From positions 19,206,057-19,270,056 of the forward strand of contig JAOANR010000002.1 of NCBI GenBank assembly GCA_030278955.1: DNA of 64,000 nt, read 5' to 3'. Made by a program: the position numbers and the translations under genes. Within the stretch, counting starts at the first letter, position 1, and each line of letters opens with the position of its first letter. A model generated the notes under the pieces. The model worked only from the letters and a program-made list of their open reading frames with translations, did not search any database and was not told where the DNA came from. Positions 11,313-23,713 of this stretch are shown here, one piece after another. Source of the stretch: Hygrophila difformis. Taxonomy: Eukaryota; Streptophyta; Magnoliopsida; Lamiales; Acanthaceae.

Positions 11313-13472
11313 TGATGGGTGATTTTCACTACTCATATTTTACCACAAGCGGATGGTTGTCATCAAGTAATAAAAACCGGTGAATACCGGGTCGAATCCA
11401 CAGGGAATTTCAGAATATTATTTCATTCCGGAGAAATTTTAATTGTTCTTTAGTTCATTAATTATATATATTATATTTAAAAAGATTTTGATTGATTTTA
11501 ATGGTGATTTAATTAAAAATAGTGACATTAAATTTAAAATAAAGCAAATTAAAATTATATTTAGTAAAGATATAAATGGGAGATGCTTGTAATATTTTAA
11601 ATATTGCAATCTTTATATAAAATAGAAATTGCATATTGACTTAGCATTTTCCAATGTCTAAAAAGATCAATTTCTTAAAATTAATTATTTTATAAAGATT
11701 AAAAATATTACAATCTACTAATAATCAAATTATGCTTAAACGGATTTCATGGAAGTTGATTAAATTATCTAACATTCTGCAATCATTATTCTAGGCCTAA
11801 ATTTGAGTCTTTCCCAAGCTTACAAATTTTCCTATAGCAATTAAAAGGCACTTTTCATTTCCCAAATCATTGTGCACATGCCAGAATCCATTTATAATGT
11901 AATTTATTCCCAATTCCGGTACTAAAATATTAATTCTACTTTTTATCTCCCGATTTAGCAACGCAGAAGTTACAGAATTTGGATTCTAACATTTAATTAT
12001 GCAGAATAGTGTAAATAATTTAACAGTTATGGTAAAATAATAACAAAACATGGTAAACTGGAATTAATTAACAATATTAGAATGCAGATAGATTAGGATT
12101 AATGCCAGATTACTAAAAATAGGGAATTAAGATTGATCGATCATTTCAGGCTTTAGCAGATTAATAATTTGGATAGCAGATTTAAAATTATAGATTCCAG
12201 TCTAATCGATTAAAAGCAAATTACACCAAAACATAAAATTTCACTTCTATACTTCAGGCAGAATGACGCTTAAATCAGATTAGACAGATTTTATAATGCT
12301 AACAGATTAATCGTTCAATCCAGATTCAGCAGATAAAATAGCAGATTCAAGATTTCCATCCAAACCTAATCATCGATCAAACTCTGGCATACAATACATG
12401 ATTCTAATCCATATTCTAATAATTCAAACAGATTAATCCAGATTACAGAATTAAACATTGACATATTATATTACTTCCATAAAAGATGAATTCGTACTTC
12501 AAAGTGATTCTGAACTCCCGTTCTAGAACACTTCTAACACGAACAAGACAGAAATCCGTCTACAAATTAAGAACATGATAGCATATTACATTTAGAGGCA
12601 AATTCAATTCATTACAAAGCAAGAAAAAGAAAGGCAACACCTATGATAAGAAGAACTCGATCAGAACAGCATTCTGGCCAATTCCTCCGGCTTGATTTTG
12701 TGTTTCCGGCCTTCTTCTCCCATTTTCCAGATGATTTTAGAGTGTTTCTGTCGAATATGTGTGTCTGGCTTGTGAAGAATGAAGAGAAAACGGTGTTTAA
12801 AACCGAGTTTGGGAGGTTAAGAAACTGCTCAACCACGACTGTGGCGCAAAAAGTGGCGCTCGGAAGAGGTTTTCGGCGCCACCAAGGAGCTGCGGCGCAT
12901 ACGAAGATTTTCCGAATTTTTGAAAGTGGCGCAAAAAGTGGCGCAGAAAGGCACTTTTATGCGCCGCCAAGAAGGTGCGGTGCATTCTGACAATTTCCTA
13001 AATTTTACCCTGCGACGCATTTTGTGGCGCTCCGGAGCACTTTTAGGCGCCACCAAGCTATTGTGGCGCATCCTGAAGCTTTTTCCATCCGAAATTTTTC
13101 CAAGTGTTGAGGTGGCGCATAAAGTGGCGCTGGAGAGCATTTTTATGCGCCTCCATGCCTATGTGGCGCATTCTGGAGCCTTCCAGTGTTGAAAATTCCG
13201 AATTTTGCATCCTTTGGCCTCCGAACATCTTCTTTCTTCATTTTAATGCCTGAAACATCATTGTAATGCATTAGAATTGCCAAAGTCTTATTATAAAGCA
13301 TAAAACAAGGTAAATTGGGCTCGGATAAGCTCAATTCAACTGGTCTTATTAATATTTACACATCACATGAAATATACACTAAAAAGCAGTAAAATAGGGT
13401 CTCATGCATGCAATTTAGATTCATTTTAACATAATTTAAGCTTATTTAAATGTGGTTTCACAGGGTGCATCA
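11313..13472 (-). repeat. 3' LTR of element B (2,160 bp)
   Basis: It matches 61535-63695 end to end. Ends are TGATG and CATCA. In element orientation it directly follows a polypurine tract (complement of ACATCCTCACACTT at 13473-13486). The left part is A/T-rich. A cluster of GGCGCC-type palindromes lies at 12841-13171. Confidence 0.95.
12841..13171. repeat. GGCGCC palindrome array in the B 3' LTR (about 4 units)
   Basis: Four degenerate units of about 90-100 bp. Each consists of GTGGCGCAAAAAGTGGCGCT, a 10-20 bp spacer, then TTTTAGGCGCCACCAAG followed a few bases later by TGTGGCGCAT. The words can pair as GGCGCCAC with GTGGCGC(C), giving short hairpins. The same unit occurs at 16658-16993, 43685-44078 and 63064-63394, always within element B sequence (plus the copied segment at 35071-35368). 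Confidence 0.85.
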
Positions 13473-14913
13473 ACATCCTCACACTTAAATATTGCTCGTC
13501 CCTTGAGCATTGAGATCAATTAGCACATCAACTTGCCAATCAAGATAATAAAGATAAAGTCTTTATAGTTCTGCCAAATCATAGATTTCAACAACAAAAT
13601 GAGATAAGAGGGTTCAAAGTTTAATGTACTAGAACTAGGCAAATTGATATGCATCAGCTATTAGAACCAGATAACCAAAGCACTTACAATACAGAAAACA
13701 GATTAATCATACATAGCACTTAATATGGGAAAGTGAATAATGTAAATATGCTCTTCTATTCCAGTCTTTAAACATGCTCAATCTATGGCTAGGTTTCACT
13801 ATATTCTAGACACTTTGGCTGAGTTGTAGACGGTTGAATTCCAAAAGCTACTCGTGTCACCGAATATGTGCCAGTCATCCAGTCAAGAGTTTATGAAATT
13901 TTTTTATTTGATCACCCTCTCTTTTTTTCTTTTTTTTTTTTTGATCTTGCATTCTCTAATTTTTCTTTTCTTTTTTCCTTTTGCAAGATAACTTTTTATT
14001 ATTATTATACTTTTTTTTTTAGGGTTCTCACTCTGACTTTATTTTAATTAAGCATTTAAAAAGACTTAGAACGAGCATATTTGTTTATAAATAATGATAA
14101 CTCTCCACATTTTAAATAACTAGTCTAATTAATCAAAAAGCTTTCTGCAAGGCAAATAGAATTGTCATCAATAGCTCAAACAACTTGCATAACAATTTGA
14201 CAAAGTCTAGGACTTTAAACTAAGAAGCCTAACACTCATTAAATTGTAAAATCAGATTAGAGCAAAACATTTAGACTTATTTGGATTTTCTCCAGATTGG
14301 CAATGATGTGATAATCTCTAAATAATAGCACCACTGGGAAAACACTATTTAAATTCAAAATAACTAGTCATGCATGTACCATTTTATTTAAAGCATAGTA
14401 AATAGTAAAATAAAATTAAATCAACTCAAGCTCTTACCATATTCTTCATGCAAATTGATAACATATAACATGAAAAGATCACACCTGGAATATGTAGATC
14501 CTAGAAATTCTTTCACCGTATTGGATGTCCCCTTTTTCTTGCTTCTCATGGCATATCCTGCTTCTTTATATATTTATATGGTATTTGCTCATACAAAGGA
14601 TAATTGTTAGAACACATGGTAATTTATAGATTAAAACAATTAAAATCCTATCCATTATTTATTTAATTCAGATTTTTATTATTTTAATTTATAAATTTCA
14701 GATTTTAAATTTCTATTAACCCTTTTCATCAATTAAATAAACATGGACAGATTTAATTAAAATATTAAATTCATAAATTTACCAAAAGCAAAATACCACA
14801 AGTTCTAGCATCTATTACATAAAGAAGCTAATTAAATAAGCAAAATAGTACCAAAATAATTCTAACTATTACAACTTAAACCAAAAAGGGAGCAATCCTA
14901 TCTAATCAAAAAT
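13473..14913 (-). other. 3' noncoding region of element B with polypurine tract
   Basis: In element orientation this is the stretch between ORF-b and the 3' LTR. It contains a long homopurine-rich block (complement of the T/C-rich 13890-14020) and ends in the polypurine tract TGTGAGGATG touching the LTR. The last part (CTTAAATATTGCTCGTCCC on the + strand) resembles the same place in element D (23714 onward), showing that B and D share a 3' end. No gene seen. Confidence 0.7.
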
Positions 14914-16371
14914 CTAGATTTCTAAAGATCCATCCGAATCACCTACTTCATCTTCCCTAGGAACATCATCATTCCCTGTAGAGCTCGAACTAGTAGTAGG
15001 AGGAATATATCGATCACCTAGACTTGCAGACATGAAGTACTCAAGTCTACTGGAAAGTTGCGCAATTTGTGCTCATGTACTATCCTCCTTCCTCTTCATC
15101 TCCTCTCTAAGCTGATGAATCTCATAGGTCATCATATTGATTGCAATCTCTGCAGGCTCTACCTTAGTACCAAATGTACTATGTATATCAGGGTGACAAG
15201 TGGGTGCCCCACGGGATGTAGTAGGGTAACCAAGCTCTGCACACTTTACTCCCGGCTTATTATAGAAATTCTTGAATGAGACAGGAGGCTTTGGTGTCAA
15301 ATCCTGAGCATAGGCCGTCATATTCACTCCAGCTTTCTCACAAAGTGTCCAGATCAGTGCAGGAAATCCCAGCACAGTCCGTGCAGTGTCAGACGCCATT
15401 TTATCCAACTCATATGCCACCATATCTCCAATGTCAATAGGCAACCCGTTCTTCACACAATACACAAAATACAACTCCTCTGCATTCAGTTGTGCAGTGT
15501 GCGAAGTAGGAAACACCTTATGCTTGTAAAGCAGGTAGATCTGGTATAAAGGTGCAGCCATTAAAGTGGCAACAACATTCTCCTTCTTCTCTCCTATGTA
15601 GGCAACTTTCTTTTGAGTTTCGAACATCTCTTTCAAGATTCTTTTCTCCAATTCTGGTCCTCCTTCCTCCTCATGAATAGGGTCATGAAAGTGCTTCTTC
15701 TTCGTAGCCGGGCAAGAGACATCCACAGTACCATAAAGTTCATTGATTGCTGCGGGACCATATGGCACAGGCACTCCCCTAATCCATGAAGTATAATGAT
15801 CATACTGAGCATTACATAGGAATTGTCTAGTAAGCTCCCAAGAATAAACTCCTTCCGGATGCGCAGCAAATTTCATCCATCCTCGACTCATGAGAGCATC
15901 ATGAACCGAAAATCGCTCCATGTCAGCTTCAGTAAATCCTTTGTCCAGGATAATCCATCTTTCCACCATCTTCTGATAATAAGAATATGCAGTTTGATTG
16001 ATGAAAATAGCCGGATTGAAAGTATCTCCTGTTAATTCTTCCAGAGGGGTAGTATCATTCTTTCTATTGTGACTCTTTCTCTTGGTTTTAGAATCACGCA
16101 GAACTTCAGGTGAAATTTCCTCCGGGGATTCAGCGACATCTTCTTCTTGTTGTGGATCATCCTCCGTCGGTTGAGCAGAATTGAAAGAAGTATCGTAACC
16201 ATTATATGAATCGGGAGCCACCAGATTATTCACAAACTTATCTTCAGCACCCACAGCAGCCGGCTCTGGAACGGGTTCTCTAATTTCTGGTGTTTGTGAT
16301 GGGGCAGGCTCTGTGGCTTTCAATTTCTTTCCACCATTGTTTCTTGGGTTATTCTTTCTCTTTGTTCTCAT
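14914..16371 (-). pseudogene. Element B ORF-b: putative plant transposon protein family, one premature stop
   Basis: The start is the ATG at 16371 in context CACCATGAGA; no in-frame ATG lies closer upstream. A basic N-terminus (RTKRKNNPRN) leads to an acidic region, then a conserved core of about 250 residues. Core motifs are SRGWMKFAAHP, YSWELTRQFL, GVPVPYGPAAINELYG and an FPALIWTLCEKAGV segment, which I associate with the putative plant transposon protein domain (PF20167-like). A TGA at 15073-15075 interrupts the frame, which otherwise continues through LEYFMSASLGD and an acidic Ser/Asp tail to 14914. It is a diverged paralogue of ORF-a in the same element. Biochemical function unknown. Confidence 0.75.
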
Positions 16372-16657
16372 GGTGACAGAATTTAGGAAGAAAGGATTGA
16401 GATTGGAAAGCTAATTAAACTGGAAGAAGAGAAAAATTGACAAATTTGGTAATGAGAGTGATACCGATTGGTCATGTCTCTTTTAAAGATTGTGAAATCT
16501 TGATTTTGTTGAGATATTGAGGGATTGATTCAATCTAAATCCAAATATACACTAAACATATAACTTGGAGTTAGTATAATGCGGTTTAGGATCCTAAAAA
16601 TTGATTAGATATGATTTGAATATTTTGGATTCGCGAATTTTTGAAAAATTCACGTCG
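16372..16657 (-). promoter_or_regulatory. Leader and presumed promoter of ORF-b
   Basis: This lies between the palindrome array and the ORF-b start. A TATA-like TTTAAAAG occurs at 16480-16487 (minus strand), about 110 bp before the ATG, followed by a CT-rich leader. No intron signal is needed to reach the ORF. The promoter assignment is inferred. Confidence 0.4.
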
Positions 16658-16993
16658 GTGGCGCAAAAAGTGGCGCTCCGAGGCCAATTTAGGCGCCACA
16701 CAGCACGTGTGGCGCCACACAGCACGTGTGGCGCATTTTGAAAATAATATAAAATTTAAAAATAAGCCATGGCGTAAAAAGTGGCGCTGAAAGGGGGTTT
16801 TATGCGCCACAAAGAAGATGTGGCGCATCCTGAAGCAAACTTGGAAAAATTCTCATTCTGCGGCGCAAAAAGTGGCGCTTCAAGGCAGATTTAGGCGCCA
16901 CCAAGCATGTGTGGCGCATTTTGGAAAAACTTTCTGGCGCATAAAGTGGCGCTGGGGGGCATTTTTAGGCGCCACAATGCCTATGTGGCGCAT
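16658..16993. repeat. GGCGCC palindrome array upstream of ORF-b (4 units)
   Basis: Four units of the same design as in the B LTR, spaced about 90 bp. The first has its 20-bp GGCGCCACACAGCACGTGTG palindromic block doubled. On the minus strand the array lies about 170-510 bp upstream of the TATA-like site of ORF-b. Part of it (from 16696) is copied at 35071-35368. Confidence 0.85.
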
Positions 16994-17438
16994 TCTGTGC
17001 CAATTCGGGCAGAATGTGTTTTTCCTAAGTTCTTCCCCATGATGTCCAAAATCTCCAAATCACTCAACAATACCAATCTCACTTCATCTACACCTCAATC
17101 TAGTCCAAATAAACTTCATTGATCTTTTTACCAGTTCAAAACAACTCAATTTAGCACGCTATTGGTAAGAGCTACTTTATTGAATTTAAAAGCAACTAAA
17201 AACCTTATAATCTAGATAAACACTATCTAATACTCCATATAATCAAAAAGGGCATGAATAACAGAAATAGTATATCTAAGATAGCAATAATAATAAAAAG
17301 AAAGTAGAGTTAGGACCATTACAACCCAAAAGAAATTAACTAAAATGTAGAAAAATAACAGTAGAGTCAAATACATAGGCCTATCAATACATATCATCTA
17401 TAACGATCACAAGCCTATCTATCGCTCATCTCTCTCAC
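16994..17438 (-). other. Intergenic spacer between ORF-a and the ORF-b array
   Basis: A/T-rich sequence downstream of ORF-a on the minus strand. It probably holds the 3' end of the ORF-a transcript. No gene, repeat or clear terminator seen. Duplicated almost exactly at 35369-35813. Confidence 0.5.
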
Positions 17439-18766
17439 TCAGTCAGAGTCCTCAGAATCATCATCATCATTGTCTCCCACTTCTTCAGATCAGTCCCCAG
17501 CATCAGCATCCTCAGCATCATCATCTCCCTCATCGCTACCATCTCCAGAGCCGACATAGTCCTCGTCCTCATCGTCCTCAGAAGGTGTCTGAGGAGCGAC
17601 ATATCACTGTCCTAGGCTCTGGGACATGAAATACTCCAGTCTGGCTGCATGGTAAGCCTGGGCTCTAGCATTCTTGGCTATCTGGTCAGCCAAGAAATGG
17701 TGTCTTTGAGCTGCAAGTAGAGCATGCTCATTCACTGTGTTCAGCAAGTTTTGCTGGTTTATCAATAAGGTCCTAGCCCAATCAGGCTCTCCCTGATACT
17801 GCTGTGACTGCTGTGAGTGATGTGGCTGCTGTGGTGGAGCTCTCCCTCGTCCTCTACCTCTGCCTCTACCACCTCGTGTACCCCGGGTGGACTGCGAAGG
17901 AGCCTCAGAATGCTCCTGGCTAGCATGTGAAGGTGCAGGTGGTGGTGACTGCCTGGGCAACTCCCTCGGAAGTATCATAGGCTTGCACCTTATGCCAGGC
18001 AGCTTGAAGTTCTTCTTCCCAAATGGAATAGAGGGCCTCATCCTCCAATCTCTATCAAACTGCCCCATATCCACTCCTGCCTGTGCACAAAGCTGCCATA
18101 TCAAGCTGGGAAACATAAGAGCTGATCTCTTAGACACCCCCGGTGTCTGTCTCAACTCAAGTGATATAAGCTCTCCCATGTTAACCGGGCTTCCCACCTT
18201 GATGCAGTATGGGACATACATATCCAGGGCAATAGGTCCAGAGGTGTGAGTCGAAGGACTCAATCTAGATCTGTAGAACATGAGAAGCTGGTACATAGGT
18301 GCATCCATATCAGGCCCATGTAGCCTACTCATGTCACCATCATCATATGTGAGGACATCCTCCTGACCCTCAAACATCGACATCAGTACAAGCTTCTTGA
18401 AATCCTCCCTATCATCAGCTCTCATCACTGGCTCCCAAAAGTCTCTGCCGTAGGGCACATCCACTACTCCAAAAAATTGGTTGATGTGCTGAGGAGTGAT
18501 GGGTACTCTAACCCCGAAAATCCAAGAATCCTCCTCCTCAGCGTTGGCTAGAAACAGCCTAGTCAACTCCCACGAATATGATCCGGCTGGATGTCTCACG
18601 AATCTCTCCCAACCTCTGGATCTAATAGCATCACGGAGTAGAGGGTGCTGCAAATCTCTATCTGAAAATCCCCTATCAGCAATGATCCTCTTCTTGTGAA
18701 ACCTCTGGTACAGCTCGTAGGCTCTGGCACTCCTAAATACAGTGGCATCAAATATGCCAGGGCTGA
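17439..18766 (-). pseudogene. Element B ORF-a, C-terminal part (split by element D)
   Basis: This is the distal half of ORF-a; the proximal half is at 42104-42682. The frame continues across the GCTGA target site (FYVS then PGIFDATVF). Core motifs parallel ORF-b: SRGWERFVRHP, YSWELTRLFL, GVRVPITPQHINQFFG, MFPSLIWQLCAQAGV. They are followed by an Arg/Gly-rich stretch (about 17830-17880), a Gln-rich stretch, LEYFMSQSLGQ and a very acidic Asp/Glu tail ending at 17439. In-frame TGA codons occur at 17604-17606 and once more in the acidic tail. The apparent N-terminal MLMKLVKSFI is D LTR sequence, not part of the original gene. Same family as ORF-b; function unknown. Confidence 0.78.
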
Positions 18767-18920
18767 TGAAACTTTTGACGAGTTTCATTAACACGAGTAA
18801 TTTTCTGAAATATCAGGTTTGTATTTATTAAATGAAAAGAGTTATGATGTAGGGAAGGGGTTTAAGGATATGTTATAATTCCCGCTTTTTATTACTCATG
18901 TGGGGTCTTTTGATTTCAAA

Positions 18921-19290
18921 CGGCGCTGTGGTCCTTCCCGTCATGAAACTTTTGACAAATATCACGGTGCAACCGGGATTGACCTTCAGTCTGTCACCCT
19001 GAAAGTCCCTGGTATCTGCACCATGATGCTTCTCTTAATTTCATGTCAAGAAGATACCTGCCGGGGTAATCAATTCAATCTTACCAGACACCAGTGTTCA
19101 ATACCTAATAAAGTATTAATTATTACAACTGCGCTGCATCCTCCCCGGCAATGGCACCATGAAACTTTTGACGAGTTTCATTGCGCTGCTGGGGGGGTGA
19201 AGAACCGTCTGAATACAATTTCCAATTTCATGGCGCTCCCAAGGTATGATTCCTGGCAATAGCGCCATGAAACTTTTGAACATCTTCCCA
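18921..19290. repeat. Degenerate copies of the primer-site/LTR-edge junction inside the D LTR
   Basis: Three internal sites repeat the junction found at 34620-34666. At 19142-19159, TCCCCGGCAATGGCACCA differs from the real primer site by two bases and is followed at 19160 by an exact copy of the first 21 bp of the LTR. At 19251-19267 a poorer copy (four mismatches, all transitions) is followed at 19268 by TGAAACTTTTGA. At 18944 TGAAACTTTTGAC follows a partly deleted leader (AAACGGCGCTG at 18919-18929). Copies in the other LTR lie 18,375 bp further on. Confidence 0.8.
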
Positions 19291-21095
19291 CTACATGAGT
19301 ATTTTCTCCAAATGTTGCCTTTTTATTTACTCGTGTCAAGAAACGGTGCATCCCGAAAGCGCACGGAGTCAAAAATTGCAGTAATTTATAGTAAGTACCG
19401 GATCGTTCACTGGAGGATGTGCGATGGAAGCAGGGCCCACGTCGTTTACTAAGATTTTCCACTCGGTTACTCGATTCAAGTTTTGCAAGGGTTTCTATCA
19501 ACTACTTGACATAATTTAAATCCAGATCATGAAAGCAGTAAAAATTATTCTACAAAGCATGGTAAACTAGATCGAAGAAAGCAATTAAATCTATACTACG
19601 AAAGCAATGTAAAACTACGCTACACTATCTAGAAAGCAAGTTTAAAAATATGACAGAAGGGACAGGGAGGAAATAATAAAGATTGGACAAGATTCAGATG
19701 AAGCACAATTTAACTTCCATTTTTATACACAGATCTTAGCTTGGGATAATCCTCTAGTTAGCTAACTCTCATGCTTTCTACACCATGTTCCCTTTAACAG
19801 ACAGGTACTTATGGTGAGAATTTACATGCTCTTAAGACAACAATTTCTAAGATACCACAGACTCACAACTGCCCTCACATGGCCATGCTAAGGCGTGTCA
19901 TTCATCTGTGGTGGACAAGCAACACCTGACAAATCATTAGTTGACATGCCAAGTACTCCTATCATTCCCCCATGTCACACCCAAAGTTTCAAATCAAGCC
20001 CCAAACCATTCCATAACTCTCAAACCTTTTAACAGATGGACAGCCCCTAATTCTTCCGAGTGACCTCTATGAAAGCAGTTAAAGGAAAGCAGTAAAGAAA
20101 GCTGTAAAGAAAGCATTTAAATCTATCACTCGGAAGCATTAAAAACGTCTCTTTCCGTTAGTATAAAAGAGCCCCTGGTCTTGGTGACCAGATGCAGATC
20201 AAGAACCCCCGAGATGTCAATAGACCACAAGGTTTACAACATCTGGGTAGTTATGAGATACAAACTAAATGAAACAGATCCAGAAATGAACCTGTTCCGG
20301 ATGCACTCACTCAAGACTCAATTTTAGACTTTGGCAGAAGAAGATAGTAGTCGAAGGAATGCTCAACCCTACCTTAGAAATTCACCAAGGCCTATATGTT
20401 GTTCCTCTAGTATTATTTATCACATCTCATCCACACCCAAGTGGATATTGACTTAATGCGATATCTAATATCAGATTTCCAACACACAGCAATTTTGAGA
20501 AGCAAATGAATATTTGAAAATCATTCCCTAGACAGGTACTAGACTCTCAATTAAAACACAGATCCTTTCAGTCTAGATGAGACCTAATCGCTGACTCTGC
20601 TTCTAAGCTCTCAAAATCAACCCCCAGTGGAAGATGAATTAGTCATAACTGTCGAATTTATCCCTTACTTAGATCCGGATTTTATAAAGGAGTTTTTTTG
20701 TTGGAAATTCATTATGCAACATCTGATTTAAATCAAGACTTCTATGTCCAAGGGGAAGGATCCCCAAAATAATAGTAAGACCAGAACATCTACATAATAG
20801 TATCATGCATACAAGTATATGAATAGGAAAATAAAATACCCCAAAATATATGGTGGGGTTAGATAGAATGCGATACACAAGATGGATTAGCCTGAGATAA
20901 GAAGAAATCGGCTAAAAAGAGTGCCAGAGATAGTTGGGGGTTTCCGGACTGCAAACATCTGCTGTCCGGTTCCCAATTTTCCCAGATGACTGATTTTAGA
21001 CAGAAAGAATTCCAAACAACGGTGACCGCCGTCATTTAGTTTTCTTTTGTCTGTGAGTGAAATAAGAACCCACATATTTCTTGCTGTAATATTTC

Positions 21096-21123
21096 TCAAC
21101 TGATGTTGGTCGACATCAGTTGA
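21096..21123. repeat. Perfect 11-bp inverted repeat in the D LTR
   Basis: TCAACTGATGT and ACATCAGTTGA are separated by six bases, forming a strong potential hairpin. It is kept unchanged in the other LTR at 39472-39499. Confidence 0.7.
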
Positions 21124-21581
21124 TACTATTGCAACTTGAATTCAGGTTGAGAAATTAAGATAAGGAAAATTAAAACTGTATCTGATTAGGAATTGGCTGA
21201 GTGACTAATCGAAACTCTTAGTGAAGAGAACGCTCGCCGAAGCTTCCACCAACCACTAACCAGATCATGCAAAATAACAGATAATGATTGACACACAGAA
21301 GACGGGTTAGTCGATATCCCTGTGAAGGGACCTTTCACCAACATTAATCTGTGGTGTTTCTCATTAGCTGTTCATACACACAATGAAAGAGAAAATAAGA
21401 AAGTAAGAAAATATTTTTGGTATTGTGTGGGTGTTAAACACACAATAAGTGGACACTAATGGGCTGAAATGTGTAATGGATGGAAATCAGATGAACTGGG
21501 CCGCGGCCCAATACATCCATGCAACTTACACAGATCATGGAAGAAAATGTTTTTGGAGTTTTCAAAATAAAAGGATAGTTC

Positions 21582-22030
21582 AATTCGAATTATTGGGGTG
21601 ATTCGAATTGAGAATGCATGAAGAATGAAGTATGATGATAACCAATTAATCCTTGCAAAGAAATGAGATATCATCTAATTCGAATTGTTAAGCAATTCGA
21701 ATTAATTCGAATTGGTGAAGTCCTTTCATTGCTCAAAATTGACTAAGGCATATACCTCAAGAGGAGGGTGAATTCGAATTATTCAGCAATTCGAATTAAT
21801 TCGAATTGCACAATTCGAATTGGTAAGAGATGGAAAAATAAACTAAGGCATGAATGGGTGGTATGCAATACAATGTGATTTCCCTTCCCAATTCGAATTG
21901 TTGAACCAATTCGAATTAATTCGAATTAGAGAATTCGAATTGGTTGAAAACCACATGAAGGAAATTTTTGGTTATGCAATTCGAATTTCTTAGGCAATTC
22001 GAGATAATTCGAATTGCCTCAGTTCGAATT
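21582..22030. repeat. AATTCGAATT palindrome array 1 in the D left LTR
   Basis: About four clusters of about 110 bp. Each has AATTCGAATT, a short spacer, the perfect 20-bp palindrome AATTCGAATTAATTCGAATT, a 2-5 bp spacer and another AATTCGAATT. The right LTR copy (39958-40420) has one more 15-bp word, so the array gains or loses units. Upstream of array 2 in element orientation there are no other features. Confidence 0.88.
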
Positions 22031-22903
22031 ACACATTTTCAAACAACAACAATTTTTGTTCTCACAAGTATGGGTTAGGTGAACACTGTGCTGTAATGAT
22101 GGTTTTAGATTTACTAAATCCCTCATCTCACATCAATGTCATTTCACAGCCACCCTAGTAAAATTTTCAAGAAATAAACAAACACATGTCCAGTGGGTAT
22201 TGGCAAGATTCAAACCCTATTGCTACAAACAAAGGATCAAAGATCAAAGAACCTAAAACATTTAACTATCTAAGAACTGCATGAATCAACTAAGAACACT
22301 CAAGTTATCTAAGGCAGCATGAAATAAGATCAAGGCAGGAAAAATAAAGCATAGAAATAAATTCTAACTAACCCTAAAACATCTAAAATCTAAGAACAGT
22401 TATTTGAAGCTCTAAGGTACAAAATCAAGCCAAAAACCCACCAAACATGCATTTATGAAGTTTGAATGTCAACTAGGACATAATAAATGTAACCTAGTTG
22501 AAACAAACAAACAAGCTAAGCATTTATTTCTAGAGAAAGCATTAAAGAGTGCCAAAACACATGAATAATACCATTTCTGGAAATTTTCCTTGTATTGACA
22601 CTTTAAAAGCAAAATAAAGAACCCAAAACCATCATTAACTTGAAGGTAGGGTTTATTCTAACTAGAAAGCTTGTAAAAAATTCTGGAAAATGGCTACTCT
22701 AGGGGTTACACAAACTGCTTCTACACTAAACTAAGATCAAAGCAAGTAAAGATTACACTACTTGCAAGAAAATTAAACTAAACTAAACTAACTACCTACC
22801 TAACCCTTAAGGGGTGTGGAACCTCCTGCTGTTCTTTTTGTCCCAAGCTGCTTTTTGGCAAAATTCTTGATTCCAGGATGTTTCTTGTGTTGAGAGAGGT
22901 CAG

Positions 22904-22911
22904 CTTTTATA
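22904..22911 (-). promoter_or_regulatory. TATA box of the D left LTR
   Basis: TATAAAAG reads on the minus strand, about 75 bp downstream of AATTCGAATT array 2. The right LTR has the same site at 41294-41301. It is the best promoter candidate of the LTR. In the 3' LTR it would read out into B sequence. Confidence 0.65.
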
Positions 22912-22985
22912 GACAAACTTCGAAGCCCTAAGCCCACCAATATTGTGCTCATGCTCCACAGCTTTTGATGAATTTTTGAGTGTAG

Positions 22986-23380
22986 TTCGAATTATCTCAA
23001 CCAATTCGAATTAATTCGAATTGTGAGATCTCTTCCTTGAGCTGGGATTTTGGCCTTCAGTTATCAATTCGAATTGTTGGGATAATTCGAATTGGTCTTT
23101 TCTCGAATTGGATGAGGGTTTCTGCTTGGCTTCCTTGCATTTGTGGCAATTCGAATTGTTTGTGCCAATTCGAATGAATTCGAATTTGGACAATTCGAAT
23201 TGCATCTTCTTCTTGCCTTTGGGTTTCTTCTCTTCATTGCCTAATTCGAATTAATTCGAATTGAACAATTCGAACTAGGCTTTTGCATCCCTTCCCAACA
23301 CTTAACCATTTTTTTGTTCTCTTCAGCAATTCGAATTGTGTGTGCTAGTTCGAATTAATTCGAATTGCACAATTCGAATT
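22986..23380. repeat. AATTCGAATT palindrome array 2 in the D left LTR
   Basis: Four clusters of single and doubled AATTCGAATT words, some with one-base changes. In element orientation it lies immediately upstream of the TATA box at 22904-22911. The copy in the right LTR is at about 41376-41770. Confidence 0.88.
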
Positions 23381-23713
23381 GTGCTTCAACACTTGACCAA
23401 TTTTCAGTTGTGGGATTTTCACTCTTTTTCCCATCTTTTTGGATTTTTGTGGGCTATATTATTCTTTTGCCCATCTTTTCATTCCTTTTTCTTTTCTTTT
23501 TCCTTTTTTCATGTTTTTGGATTTTTCTAACACAAATGCAATTAAAATTGCATATTTTGTGTCTTTTTATTACCGGCTCGATGTTTTTACAAACTAGCAT
23601 TAATATGCTAAATTCAACTGCTTTCTTATTACAATAAGATGGAAACACGATCAAAATGTCCGTCTCAGACACGGAAATGGATTGGAAATAATGGACAATT
23701 TTGGCCATTATCA

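Larger units (their letters stand above)
18767..23713 (-). repeat. 3' LTR of element D (4,947 bp)
   Basis: It begins TGAAACTTTTGAC and ends GGCCATTATCA, preceded by GCTGA and followed by a polypurine tract (complement of ACATCCTCACATTT at 23714-23727). It matches 37142-42103 over its full length. Inside are degenerate copies of the primer-site/LTR edge (18921-19290), two AATTCGAATT arrays, a TATA box and repeated GAAAGCAGTAAA-like words near 19525-19640 and 20070-20140. No gene seen in 19300-21580 or 22031-22900. Confidence 0.93.

Noticed and set aside
12841..13171. CRISPR-like array of GGCGC repeats
   Set aside because: Repeats are short, degenerate and palindromic with irregular spacers, in a plant retrotransposon LTR; no cas genes and no constant repeat length.
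15073..16371. Many short open frames antisense to gag, pol, ORF-a and ORF-b
   Set aside because: They mirror the composition of the real genes on the other strand and show no domains or start contexts of their own.
21582..22030. Heat-shock elements in the AATTCGAATT arrays
   Set aside because: Heat-shock elements need GAA and TTC separated by two bases. Here TTCGAA has no gap and GAATTAATTC has four, so the consensus is not met.
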